DNA of 64,000 bases from Cyanophora paradoxa. Lineage: Eukaryota; Glaucocystophyceae; Cyanophorales; Cyanophoraceae. Within the stretch, counting starts at the first letter, position 1. Each line of letters starts with the position of its first letter. This document shows positions 21,753 to 34,008 of this stretch, in pieces. The position numbers were made by a program, and so were the translations under genes. The notes under the pieces were generated by a model that ran no database searches, was not told where the DNA came from, and saw only the letters and a list, made by a program, of their open reading frames with translations. The stretch spans positions 1 to 64,000 of the forward strand of contig QPMI01000205.1 in the NCBI GenBank assembly GCA_004431415.1, written 5' to 3'.

Positions 21753-24700
21753 ATGGCCACGGCCCAGGCGGTCGGCAGCGGGGGGAGGATTGAGGCGTTT
21801 ATCCCACTGCGGCTGCTGGCGGACAAGCGCGCGCTCGAGCAAGTGACGGAGCTCGACCGCGGCGTCTCCCTCATCACCCTCCCTGGCGCCGCGCTCTTTA
21901 TCGACGGTGAGGCGTGCCCCAGGCGCCCTAGACGTCTCCTGCGCGGTATATATCCTATCATGGCGCCCCGCCGACGCGCGTTTGATTTCTGCTCGCATAT
22001 ATGGGCATGTGAAAAATTAACGGCAGTGTCTTGAAATTAATCTTGGCGCAGTGGGCGGCTTCTCTGCGATGGCGCGCAGCTTCACGCGCTCGGACAAGGC
22101 CGTCGCCGCCGAGAAGGTCCGCCCCCGCGCAGTCCACGCCGAGGCGCGCTCGGCGGCGGCCCGGCTCGGGTGCGATGGGGAGGGCGGGGCGGGGGCAGCT
22201 CTCGTCGACGCTGAACGAGTACTTCGAGCTGCTCGTGTGCCGCCTGCACTCCCACCACGCCGAGGCCCGCCATGCCCTCTCCCGCCCCCCGCCCCGGGCC
22301 CGCCCCGCGCCCCCCGCCCCTGATCGACGGCGCGCGTGTCGCGAATCAGGTCCTCTTCTACGCCGGCGACGCCGGTCCGTGCGGCGCCGGCCGCGCCGCC
22401 GCCGGGGCCGCTGAGGGGCGGGGGCAGTGGTGGCGTTCATCCCGAGCGGGGAGGGTGTGCGCTCGACGGCGGAGGCGTGCAAGCGGGCGCTGGCGGCGGC
22501 GCTCGAGGTGCGCGCCATCGACTTCGAGCGCAACGGCCAGCGCCTCTCCGTCCACACCGGCCTCGGCGTCGGCGAGGCGCGCCCGCCCCGCCCCGCGCCG
22601 ACCGCCTCGGGCTCAGCGGGGCGGGGGCAGATGGAGGTGCACGCGGCGCGGGCGGGCCCCGGGGCCGTCACCTCCCTCTACACCGGCGACCTTATCCGTC
22701 AGGGCCCGCCCCGCCCCGCCCCGCCCCGCCCCGCCCCGGGGCCGGCACGAGGCGGGGCGGGGCGGGCAGTGTGCGAGGCGCTCTCGGAGTCGAAGGGGCG
22801 GGACATCGTGCTCTCGCGGGAGGCGGCGGCGCTGCTCTCCCCCTCCCGCCGCCTCGCCGTGCAGCCGGCCGGCGACCACTTCCGCCTCGTCTTCCCCGCC
22901 AAGCCCCCCACGTGGGACCCCCTCCCGGGCCCCCGCTGCTCCTGCAGCGCCGCCCTTGGCCCCGACGCCCCCGCCGCCCTCGCCGCCCTCGCCGCCCGCC
23001 CCGCCTTCGACCCCGCGTGCCTCGCCCCGGCGGCGGCGCCCATGCTTCAGAGCGTCTGGGGCGAGATGCGGCCCGTCGTCGTCCTCTTCGGTGCCGCCGG
23101 CGCTCCGCGACGCGCCGCCCCCGGCCGCCCGGTGTGACGCGCGCCCCGCAGCGTCGTTCCCCGAGCTGGACGCCTCGCGGGGCGGTGGCCTCGCCGCCTG
23201 CGAGCGCTTCGGGGAGGTGCCGCGCCCCCTCCCGGCCCCTCTCGCCGGCCTTGCCGAGGCGGCGGCGCGGCAGGTGGCGCGCTCGGTCTTCCGGGCGGCG
23301 GAGGAGTGGGGCGGCAGCGTGAACAAGCTCTTCCTCGACGAGAAGGGCGCGTCGGCGCTCGTCGCCTGGGGCCTCCCCGGCGGCTACACCCACGAGGGCC
23401 CGCGCCCGCGCCCCCCCCGCCCTCCCCCCCGCCGGCGCCTCACGCGCGGGGCGCGCAGACGACGGGGAGCGGGCGGTGCGGGCGGCGCTCGCCCTGCAGG
23501 CCTACTTCGCCTCCCGCGACGCCCCCTTCGTCTGCGGGGTACCCGTTCCCTCCCCCCGCCCCCGGCGGCCCCTCCCGCCCTCACCGGCCCCCAGATCAGC
23601 GTCGGGCGGACGTTCTGCGGCCCTCTCGGTGCCCCCCCGCCGCCGATCCCCCCGCCCCGCGCCCTCAGCGCCCCCCGCCAGGCTCCTCCTGCCGTAAAGA
23701 ATACGCCCTCATGGGGTGCGATCACCCGTCCCCCTGCGATGTACCCAGGCGGGGCCGCGCACTGAGCCAGCTGCGCGCAGGGACAGCATCGTGCGCGGGG
23801 GACGGGGCTGAGCGGGGCCACCGGGTGGGCGGCGCCTCTGACGTCGACGGGGCGGGGCCAGATCCTGGCGGCGCGGCTGATGACGGCGGCGCGGGGCTCC
23901 AGCGACGCGCGGCAGCAGGCCCTCTGCGACGCCGCCGTCGTCGCCGCCGCCACCGCCCGCGGCCGCAGCGCCGTGCGCCGCCCCGCCCCGCGGCCGAGGG
24001 GACGCCCCGAGCCGACGCCGCCGCCGCAGACGCTCGCCTTTGACCCGCTGCCGCCGATCTACGCCAAGGGCTTCGAGAAGCGCGCCCCGCGCCGCGCGCC
24101 CCCGCCCGCCTCGCCCTCACGCGCCCGCGCGCCCGCAGGCCCGTCGCGGTCTTCCGCCCGCGCGTGCAGGCGGAGCGGCCGGGGAGCGCCGGCGGCGTCT
24201 CCCGGGCCTCCTCGGCCGGCCCGCGGGGCCGGGCGCGCTGCCTGGGGCGGGACGGGGAGATGGAGCAGTGTGCGCGCGCCGTCGAGGCGGCCGCCGGCGG
24301 CCGCGGCTCCACCATCGTCATCGAGGGTCCGCCCCGCCGCACGCGCGCGTCGAGCCTTCCAGAGGGGCCGCCCTCGAGCTCCGGTCCGAGGCCCGCGCCG
24401 CGCAGGGGAGGCGGGGTACGGGAAGACGGAGCTGGCGCGCGGCGTGCGGCGGCTGTGCGCGGCGCGCGAGTTCGCAGTCCTCCGCGCCGCCGCCGAGGCC
24501 GTCGAGGCGCGCCCCGCTCGTTCCCCCTGCCCCGCCCGGCGCTGCCGCTGAGGACGGCTGCGCGCAGCAAACGACGCCGCTGTGGGCGCTGCGGGCCATC
24601 CTCCGCTCCGTCGCCCCCGCCTCCTCGTGCGCGCCGCCTCGGAGCGCCGCGGGGGCGCGGGGCCTGAGTGCGCGGGGGCCGGGGCAGGGCGGAGGCGCTG

Positions 24701-27700
24701 CGGGAGGCGCTGGCGGGGCGGGGCCTCCTCACCGACGCCGACTGCCTCCTCCTCTGGGCCGCCCTCTACGGTGCCCCGCCCCCTGCGCCCCAGAGACACC
24801 CCCCCCCCGCCCCTCCGGCGAGCCGCCTGGGCGCAGGGGAGAAGCGCGCGGGGGCCCACCAGGCGGCTGCCGCCGGCGCGGGGGCGGAGCGCGGGGAGAC
24901 GGCGGCGGAGGGGAAGGCGGGGATGAACCGGCGGGGGAGCTACGCGGGGCGGCAGGGGGCGGGGCTCGTGGGCGTGGGCCTGCTCTCTGAGGTCGGGCAC
25001 GCGCTGGCGCGGCTGGTGGAGAGCCTCGCCGGCCCCCGCCGCCGCCCCGTCGCCCTCTTCTGCGAGGACCTCCACTGGGCCGACTCCGCCAGGCCCGCCC
25101 CCCCGGCCCCGCCGGCCCCGCCGGCCCCGTCCGGCCCGCCTCTGACGCCGCGCGCGCAGCTGGTTCGTGCTGCGGCTCGTGCGCGACATCGCGCCCCGCC
25201 TCCTCGTGCGCCCGGCCCGGCCCGCCCCGCCCCGCCGCACGCCGGCCCACGGGGGCGGCAGCTGGTGATCACGGCGCGGCCGATGCCGGCGCCCCCGCGC
25301 GACTACCTCATCCTCTCGGGGGGCGCCCCCTCACGGAGGACGACCGGCCCCCGAGCCCCGGGCCGGCCGCCCCCACCCAGGAGCCCGAGCCCGAGCTTGC
25401 CGCCGACGGGCCGCGCCCCTCGCGCCGCTCCCTCGGAGCGCGCCCCTCCCTCGGGGCCCGCCCCTCGCTCGCCCCGCCGGAGGGCCTCGGGGAGCGGCGC
25501 CTGTCGGCGGCCTCGGGGCGCGGGGCGGGCCTGCTGACGGAGTGGAGCGCGCCGCTGGGCCCCGCGGGGAGGGCGACGCTGGAGCCGCTGGGCGGGGCGG
25601 GGCGGGCCTGCGGGCGCTGCGGCGGGTGCCGCAGCGGGCGGTGGAGGTGGCGCTGCTGCGGCTGCAGCCGCTGCCCCGCGAGGCCGCCGCCGACCTCCTC
25701 CACGTGCCCCGCCCCCCGCCTGCACCGCCCGGCCCCTGCTGACGGGGCGGGGGCAGGGGCTCTCGGAGGAGCTGGGCGTGGCGTGGCAGGCCGGCGCCGT
25801 CGACGTTGTCCTCCGCAAGGCCGCCGGCGGTCCGCCCGCCCCGCAACCCGCCCCGCCCCCGCCCGACGCCCCCCGGCCCGCAGTGCCCCTCTACATCGTC
25901 GAGCTCTGCCACTCGGTCGCCAAGGGCGGGGGCGGCGCGGGGGCGGCGGAGGGCCCCGCCCTGCCGGACACGATCCAGCAGATCGTGCTCTCGCGCATGG
26001 ACAAGCTGGACGCGCCCGCGCGCCTCGTCGTGCAGCTCGCCGCCGTCATCGACACCGGCTTCACCCTCGACGCCCTCACCGCCGCCCACCCCGCCGGCGA
26101 CGCCTCCCGCGGCCCGCCCCCCGCCCCCTCTCCCTCCCCCCGTCCCTTGACGGCGGCCTCGGGGCGCGCAGAGGCGGTGAGGGCGGCGCTGCGGACGCTG
26201 GCGGAGCTGCGGCTCGTGCGGGCGGGGCCCGGCGTGGCGCTGCTGCCCGGGGAGGGGAAGGAGGGGGAGGGGGAGGGGGCGGGGTGGCCGCCCCCCCGCG
26301 CCCCCTTCTACTTCGCCCACGCGCTCGTCCGTGACGCCGTCCACTCCTCCCTCACCGCCGCCCAGCGGTGCCCCCGCCCCCGCCCCGGCCCCCTCGCCCA
26401 CGCCGGGGCCGAGGCGGGGCGGGCCCCGCGGCGGGCAGGCGGGAGGTGCACGGGCGCGTGGCCCTTTTCCTCGAACGCGAGGGCGACGGCGACCCCGCCC
26501 TCCTCGCGTCCGCCCCCCGGCCCCGGCCCCGCCCTCCCCCGGCCCCGCCCCGCCAGCCGAGGCCGGGGCGCGCGGATGCGCAGGCTGCACTGGCGGCTGG
26601 CGGAGGACTTCGAGCGGGCGCTGCACCACCTGGTGCGGGCGGCGCGGCGGGCGATGGAGGCGAACGCGCTGGTCGAGGCGCGCCGCCTGCTCGCCGAGGC
26701 CGTCTGCGCCGTCGACGACCTCCGCCTCGCCGGGCCCGCCACCCCGTCCGCCCCGCCCCCGCCCGCCCCCTCCCCTGCGCCGAGGTGCCGGCGGGGGCAG
26801 GCGGCTGCCGGGGCGGCTGCGGGCGTCGGCGGGGGTGCCGGACACGGCGGCGACGCTCTCGGCGGCGCTGCAGCCGCGGCCCGAGGCTTACGCCAAATAC
26901 GCCCACCTGAGAACCCTCGCGCTGCGCGACTGGGCCTACTGCGAGTACTACTCCGGCCGCCACGAGATCTGCCTCGACGCTTCCGTGCGCCCCGAGGCCC
27001 CTCGACCCTCGCCCCTGCCCCCCCCGCCCTGGAGGCGAGCAAGCGCAGATGGCGTGCGTGGCGGGGGTGCGCTGGCCGGTGCCGACGCGGGACCTCTCGC
27101 CCTTGGGCCTGCTGAAGATGGTGGGGCGCGTCCTCAAGATCGTCTCCGGCACGCCCCGCTCCGCCAAGCGGCAGCAGGCGGCCCCGGGGGAGGAGCCCCT
27201 CGCGGGGCGCGCGTACGGGGCCCCCGAGCGCCCGGCTGCCGACCTGCGCCGCGAGGAGGAGTTCGCCGCCACCGAGTGCTACGTGCGCCGCCCCGGCCCC
27301 CGCACCCGCCCCCCGCCCCGACCCCGGGGCCGACGCGGGGCCGGGGGCCGGTGCGCAGATCATCGTCGGGTGGGCGGCGTTCAAGACGACGGAGGAGGAG
27401 AAGGGGGCGCACGCGCTGGCCCTCGGCATGTCGACTGCGCTGCTGGGCATGACGGCCGCCTACTCCTGCGAGGTCGAGCACTGGAGCCACGGCCGCGGCA
27501 CCTGCTGGTTCGCGGTTTTGCTACACATTCTCGGAATGCACAAGCAGTCAGCGCGGTTCATCCAGCAGGGTCCGTTCCCGCCCCGCCCCCCGCCCCACCG
27601 CCCCTCGCCCCCAGAATCCAGGAGCCTCGAGCTCGAGCGGGAGCGAGCGGGGCGGGCTGGGGCAGCGCGGGAGATGGGGGAGCGGCTGCGGGATGAGCGG

Positions 27701-29316
27701 GTGCTCGAGGCGACGCACTCGGCGGGGGGCTACATCGACTGCTACGCCGGCCGCTTCGAGTCGGCCCTCCGCAACTTTGACACCTCCGTCGAGCGCTACC
27801 TCGGCTGGTCCAACCCCATGTTCGTGTACCCCTCCACCTACGCCGCCTTCGTCTGCGTCATCGTCGTGAGCGCCGCGTGCACCCGCCCCCCCGCGCCCCC
27901 TCCCGGCGCCGAGCCTCCTCGCGATCGCCCAGGGGCGGTTCCGGGAGGCGGAGGAGCGGGCGGCGGCGCTGGAGGAGTACCTCAAGCGCGTCGGCCTCGA
28001 CGACTACTGTGCGCCCTTCCCTCGCCCCGCCCTCCCCCGCGCTGCCCTGCGAGCGGCGCCGGCGCGCGCAGCGCGGCTCATCATGGCGATGGTCCTCGGC
28101 TTCTCCGCCATGCTCCAGGGCCGCGACGAGGTCCGCCCCGCCCGCCCCGCCCGCCCCGGCCCCAGCGCGCTCCGTTTCCGCTTTCCGCCCCGCCCCGCCC
28201 CGCGCCGACGGCGGCCGCCGCGCAGGTGGCGGGGTCGCTGCTGGCGCGCATCCGGGGGGCGTCGGAGGCGTGGTGGATCGGGACGTCGGGCACCATCCTG
28301 CGCGGCCTCTACGCCTGGCGCGCCCGCGGCGACTGGCGCGCCATGCACGAGGCCACCGCCCAGCTCCTCGCCCTCTGGCGCCGCGACTTCGACGCCTCCT
28401 CCTGGCTCCTCACCCGTCCGCCCCGCCCCGCCCCGCCCCCGGCTCCCGCGCGGCGGCCCGACCGGCAGCGGGCCCGGGGGGCGCGCAGTGACGGTGGCGG
28501 CGATGGCGGACTTTGCGCAGTGGCGCGAGGGGAGACGGCCGCCCGCCTCCGCGCCCTCGAGGTGCCCCGGCCGGCCCGCCCCCGCCCCTCCGAGGCCCCG
28601 GGGGCGCAGGAGGCGAGGGCGGGGGCCTCGCTGGGCTGCTTCGGGCCGAGGCTGCGGGGCACGCGGGTCTCGCCGCGGGGCGCGTACGGGGAGGAGGCGG
28701 AGGAGCCCGGGGCCCTGCAGCGGGCGCGGGCCGAGGCGAAGGAGGCGGCGGCCTTCGCGCGCGACGTCGTCGGCATGCTCGAGCGCACGCACAAGCGCTT
28801 CATCCCGCCCTCGGCCCCTTCGTCGCCCTCGCCCGCGCCGAGCGCCTCGCCGGCGCCCCGGTCCGCCCCGCCCAGCCTGCAGCCCGCCCGCCAGCCCTGC
28901 CCCACCGGGCGCGCTGACGGGCGCCCCTGCTGGCGGCGCAGCGGGCGAAGGCGGTGCGGGGGGCGCTGGAGGGCTTCCGGGCCTCCGGGGTGCGCCCCTA
29001 CGAGGTCCTCGCCCTTGCCCGCCTCGCCGACGCGGAGGCCGACCTCGACCCCGCCGCCGCCGCCGCCGCCCGCGCCCACGCCGAGCGCCTCGCCGCCGAC
29101 ATCGGCCTCCGCCTCCCCGCCCTCGACGCCCCCGCCTCGGGCCCAGCCCCGCGGCCGCGCCCCCGGAAACCGATACATCTCCCTCTACGTCTAGATCTGC
29201 AGCTGAGCGCTACCGGTAGCTCGCCGCCGCGACCCGCGGCGCTCCCGGGCGCCCTCGCCCGCCTCGCCCGAACCAGAATTCTGGTTTCAATTTGCGCCAG
29301 CCGGTTGCCAACCTGA
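21753..29316 (+). CDS. soluble-type adenylyl cyclase (two cyclase domains, ATPase, helical repeats)
   Basis: Resembles ADCY10/sAC, a bicarbonate-regulated cAMP source often found in cilia. First cyclase half: ALFIDVGGFSAMARSF (metal Asp), YAGDAVVAFIPSGEG and VHTGLGVGE. Second half: NKLFLDEKGASALVAWGLPGG, SVGRTFCGPLG, KEYALMGDSIV and AARLMTAARG. A STAND-like ATPase follows with Walker A GEAGYGKTELARG (about 24390-24450) and Walker B ALFCEDLHWADS (about 25050-25090). Long helical, TPR-like repeats run to the C-terminus. Many 50-100-nt introns interrupt it, several reading best as GC-AG. Examples are 22704-22769 and introns beginning just after GAG near 22264 and 22579. The 3' end is uncertain: frames stop at 29194 and 29316, and the latter follows the better-conserved helical stretch RPYEVLALARLADAEADLD. 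Confidence 0.8.
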
Positions 29317-30495
29317 CAACGTTAACATATGCCTAATCGCCGGGCCGGGGCCCGGATGTTAGTGCTTGAAGGACTTCGGCCGGGAGCTCGATCGCGAGCG
29401 TCACGGCGTGGCCCGGCGGGGCCGGCGGGGCGGGGCGCGCGCGCGCGAGCCCGCGCCGGCCCGGCGGCCCGGCTCGAGCGCTAGCTCCCGGCGCGGCGCG
29501 CGCGCGCCAGCCTACGACCGCCGCTCCGCGCCGCGGCGCCCGAACTTCGGAACGCCGATCTGTATCGCGATCGCGAAGGCTGCGCGCGCATGCACTAACG
29601 CTAGCGCTCCACCGCCGGGCCGTTGGCTGCGCATGCGCGGCCAGGGCCAGGAGTCAGTGAGCTCGAGAGCGCGCAGCTGAGGTCCTGACTGCGTATGCGG
29701 CCCCGTACGCGTCACTCGCTGCAGCTGCAGCTGGCCATGGGCCCCGGGGCCCAGCATGCGCAGCGCCGCGGTGCTGGCAGCGCTAGCTGCAGGCCGCGGC
29801 GCATGCATATATACGCTGCATGCAGCTCTAGGCAACCGGCCGCCGGGCCAGCTGCGCATGCAGGCCAGCGCTAGCGGCTGCAGGCCCGAGCTCGAGGAGC
29901 GTTTACGTACGCGTCTGAATCTAGATCTGCACTAGCTAGCTGCGGCAGGAGTGTGCTGCCGGTTAAACTTGAAACGTTACCAGTGCGACGCTGGTGCTCA
30001 TGATCAGGCTGGCGCTGTCCGTGGTGCCATGATGGTGCGCCGGCGGCGGCCCGGCGGCCCGGCGCGCTCTCAGGAAGTCGCCTCCCTGCGGAGCCGAGCC
30101 GGGCGCTCAATGATCCCCGGGGCCGGGCCCGGTACGGTCGTAAACGGTGCTCATCGTCGGCTATTTCTGGCGGTGAGCAGTAGGGCATCGGTCCTGCCTG
30201 TGTACCCCTGACCGCCGGTCACGTGCAGTCAATCGGCGATTATTATTCTGTGTAACAGTCTGTGTAAATTTAAAAATTCGAACCAGAACGGTCAGTCTCT
30301 ATGTTAAAGAATTTTACTTTTAATCAAGTTCAGATCTATGCGCGCGCACCCCCAGTGATCGAGTGCTTGCGCGGGGCCGTAACCGTTTTTTTCGCGAGGA
30401 GTGCTCGAGTACCTGTGCGAGGAGGCCAGAGGGATCCCGCCCAGCGCCCCATCCAGTCTCACAGCCGGCCGGCCGCGATTCCAGCGACCGGCGCA
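29317..30495. other. palindrome-rich intergenic spacer
   Basis: About 1.2 kb with no recognised gene, dense in self-complementary words (GCGCGCGC, GCATGC, ATGCATATATA, CTGCAG, AGCGCT, TCTAGA, ACGCGT). The part after about 30190 is AT-rich and is the probable promoter of the rhodopsin gene. Confidence 0.55.
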
Positions 30496-33325
30496 ATGGA
30501 CAGCAAACGCGTCCTCCTCTGCGCGATCTTCCTCTGTGGACTGGCCGGACGCGCGTTCGCGGCCGGAGGTGGTGGTGGCGGCGGCTCGAGCAGCAGCGCT
30601 TCCGCAGAGACAGGTGGGTCTCGCTCTCTGGCAACGAAGGAATCTCAGTCACCTAGACCCCGCCCGCGCAAAGCCCCGCCTGCGCTTGGCGCGGCGCCAA
30701 AGTTTCCCCCCCTCGCGATCTTTCCGGGCCGCGGCTAACTCGTCTCTTTCGCGATTTACGACCTGTTTGAACATCAGTTGGTGCGTAAACGCAGTTTCGG
30801 GCGCGGTTTGAGCGGCCACCCGCGGCTACTAACTGCCGCGCGCCTCGCAGATCTCGCTCGTGTGTTCCAATGGATCGACTTCGCCTTGTGCGCGAGGCTT
30901 CTTTGTATTCATTTCCGACTGTTTCTGAAGTGCGGCGTCCTCCCCCCGCAGCATGTGTGTCGGTATCATCGGGTTCTTGGCCATTTGGTGAGTAACGTCT
31001 TCTGGCCATCGCCTCTCCTTCCTGCCCATCGTTTGCTGAACTTGCGTCGATGTTTCCCGCAGGATCTGGTGCGCTTTTACCGAACTGCCGGAGCCGGCCA
31101 GTCACTTTCGAGGTAGCACGTTCGCTGACTATGTCCCTCTCTTCATATCAGGCACGGCCATCGCGAATACGTGAGTGCTTCAGTTCCTTACTACGAGTTT
31201 TGTCTACTTTGCTGATCCCACCGCGCAGTATGTGTACGCACGATTTGCTCTGAGCCCCGCAAAGGCCGGTCTTTCGGTTTCTCACGTTGGTTTTCCTTCG
31301 TTCAAACAGATTCAACTTCCTGGTCAGTGAGCCTAAGCTCGCTTCGTGGTTTGCGGCTGAAGCCGCCCTCAGGTCGTGCTCATCGCGTCTCAAGCGTACC
31401 TGCTTATCGCACTTGGCGAGGGTTCCATTGACATCAACGGCAACCAGTGTGCTCTTTTGTTGGTTCCTAGACCCGCCGAGCCTCACGACCGCGCAGCGTG
31501 AACTGGATTCGCTACCTCGATTGGTCCATCACGACCCCCATGCTTGTCATCGATCTGATGACAATCGCCGACGCGTCGTGGTCTCGCAAAGTTCTTTTCG
31601 TGCGTGGCTTTGCGGTCACGCGGTGTTTTCGTCGCTTATGTTGCCCCGCAGTGCGTGATCGACTGGCTGATGATTGCGACCGGTTTCGCCGCGGCGCTGA
31701 TGGCGGAGCCGAACCGCTGGATCCTCTACGCTTTCTCTTGCCTGTTCGAGTTCATCCTCCTCGTCGGTCTCTACAGCTACGTGAAGCCGACCATCGAGGC
31801 GCTCCCCGACAAGAAGTCGGCCTTCCTCTTCAAGATCTCCGTCGTCGTGAGCGCCTCCGCCTCCCGCTTTTTTAAGTTCCTCGTGCCGACGACCCCTACA
31901 GATGTTCTTCGCCGCCTGGACCGTGTTCCCCATCGTGTGGGCAGTCGGGTGCGCCGCCCCCTTGGGCCGGCGCCCTGGAGCGGGCCGCGCGCTCACGCTG
32001 GAGCAGCCCCGAGGGCAAGCACCACCTGAGCCTTGCCGGTGAGGCCATCCTGCACGCGGCGGCCGACCTGGTCGCCAAGGTGCTGTTCGGCTTCATCTAC
32101 ATCAAGATCGAGGACGAGAAGCACGCGGCCGAGGTCGAGGAGGAGGCGGCACGCGAGGTCGAGATCTTCATGGACCGCACCGGCGAGCGCTACGTCAAGC
32201 TCACCGCCGGCGCCGCCATCGACGATGCCGGCACCATCAAGCTCCACCCCCACAAGCTCAACAAGAAGTGCGGCCGGCGAGGCCCTGGGGCCGTGGCGGC
32301 TGGTGCTGAGCGGGGCGGGGCGCAGGATCAAGGAGTCGCACGAGGCCAAGGACAATGTGCACAAGCACCTGCACCCTCACGAGATGCACGGCCCCGACGG
32401 GCACCACGCCCACGACTCGCACCACGGCCACCCGATGCCGACCGGCATGCAGACGCCCCGCATCCCCATGGACCCCGTGGACATCGGCCCGCACAACATG
32501 GCCGAGACCCGCGGCCACATGACGCCGTACGGAGCGAAGAGCGCGCCGATGATCGTGGACCTCACCTCGATGGGCCAGGCGCGCAACGTCGTCGTGGACC
32601 CGCACGGCCCCGGCACGCCCCGCGCGATGGCCATGAACCCCGGCCGCCTCGAGCTCCACGACGCCTCGGAGGTCCGCGTCGGCGCCGACGTCTACGTTCT
32701 CGGCCCCAGTGCGCACCCCGCCCCGCCCCGGCGAGCCCTGATTGGCCGCCGCCCCGCTCACCGCCCCGGGCAGACGGCGAGAACGAGATTTGCCGTGTGA
32801 TCGGGCGCACGCCCGACGGGCGCCGCGTGCGCGTGCGGCGGTACATGTACGCCAAGGACGTGACCCGCGGCGCGCCGCGTGACTCGAAGCTCCTCTTCCG
32901 CTCCAACGCCGTCGACCTCGTCTCCGTGCGCGACGTCATCGGCTACTGCCAGGTCGTCCACATCTCCGAGGTCGACGACCTCGACATGTACGCCTCGGTC
33001 CACGACAACTGGTACTTCAAGGACAGCTGTGCGCCGCCCCGCCCCCGCCGCCCCCGCGCCGCGCCCGACTCACCGCCCCGTCCGCGCAGTCGACGTCAAC
33101 AGCCAGCAGATCGCCCCGTGGCGCCCGGGCATGGACCAGGACGAGTTCGACGGCCCGTACGACGGCCCGAACGACGGCTTCGGCGGGCGCCCGCCCTCGC
33201 GGCCGGGCTTCCGCAACGACTTCGGCGGCAACGACTACGCCGAGCCCCGGCGCAGCTTCAGCCGCGGCCCCCAGATGGCCCCCGTCAACGGCGGCTCCAT
33301 GACCCCCCGCCGCAACTACATGTAA
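30496..33325 (+). CDS. type I microbial rhodopsin with C-terminal BAH-like domain
   Basis: Retinal-binding seven-helix protein, probably an outward proton pump. ATG at 30496 gives a signal peptide, then a Gly/Ser linker and helix A. Helix C holds NWIRYLDWSITTPMLVIDL: Arg121, Asp124, Thr128 and Asp135 are the bacteriorhodopsin Arg82, Asp85, Thr89 and Asp96 positions (DTD, pump-like). Helix G holds ADLVAKVLFGF, with Asp248 and Schiff-base Lys252. A charged, His-rich linker follows (about 265-430). At about 430-527 lies a BAH-like domain (VGADVYVL, VRVRRYMYAKDV, KLLFRSNAVDLVSVRDVIGY, NWYFKD), then a Pro/Gly/Arg-rich tail. Exons: 30496-30613, 30851-30889, 30954-30987, 31063-31112, 31152-31170, 31310-31322, 31373-31446, 31497-31590, 31652-31846, 31902-31948, 32007-32267, 32326-32708, 32774-33028, 33090-33325. 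They sum to 1818 nt (605 residues plus stop) with no frame break. Confidence 0.88.
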
Positions 33326-33732
33326 GGGCGCATAAACTCTTCTTCCTTTGTTAGGGTTTCTTCGGGATAGGGGTGGTCCAGCGCACGTGCAGGGTTCAAA
33401 AATCGTGTGCTGTGTGTACAAGCTGTTCCTTGTGAGACAGGACGTAGTCGTAACTCCTTGATCTTATTTGAGGTTTCATCATTTTTTCATCAAGGCTGAT
33501 TTATACATATACCTAAGCGTCTCCGGAGATTATGAGGCCAGGATGGCTACAAACTCCTGTCGATTCTCAGTTGTTACTTTGAGCTCTTCGGGCATCGTCC
33601 CGCTTGCCTCAAGTTGTCCATTTTTATGTGCAGTAAGTAGCGTTTTCGCCCCTCTCGTGTCAGCCGACGCGCAATATAATCGAATAGACTAGTATTTTGC
33701 AATCCCTGGTGGGGCCGCATGCGCTCAGTGCA
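33326..33732. other. 3' flank of rhodopsin gene up to the element
   Basis: About 400 bp of AT-richer sequence downstream of the rhodopsin stop, ending at the target-site duplication of the inserted element. Presumably 3' UTR and terminator; no coding signal. Confidence 0.5.
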
Positions 33733-33738
33733 CACCTA
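33733..33738. repeat. target-site duplication, left copy (CACCTA)
   Basis: CACCTA immediately precedes the left terminal repeat and recurs directly after the right one at 44950-44955. Six base pairs is the usual Polinton/Maverick duplication length, matching a DDE integrase. Confidence 0.85.
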
Positions 33739-34008
33739 AAAAAATGAGAGTACCCCCATCAGGGTGGGCCCGCCCTCTTTGCCACCCTCAACCCCCAAAC
33801 CCACCCCTCACTCACCCACTCCAGCGCCTTCCCAGCCCTCATTCTTTCCCACTCTCTCGCTACGTCTACCGCCCTTCTCTCCCTCTGGTCTACCTCCCCT
33901 TCCATCCAGCAACCGCTAGGTAGTATCTGGTGTCTAGGTCGATCGATAATGCAAAACGATATAGCAGTGAATTGAGGCGGGCCCCCAAACGCGCCGGTCT
34001 GTGAATCA
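33739..34008 (+). repeat. left terminal inverted repeat
   Basis: Starts AAAAAATGAGAGTACCCCC and is the reverse complement of the right end. Over the outer roughly 240 bp I count only three mismatches. An indel of about 30 nt follows (longer in the right copy), then a further conserved block ending in GAATCA. Confidence 0.92.

Noticed and set aside
21753-29316. Splitting the soluble-type cyclase into several genes
   Set aside because: Domain order (two cyclase halves, ATPase, helical repeats) follows the known sAC layout, and no spacer or promoter-like gap separates the parts.
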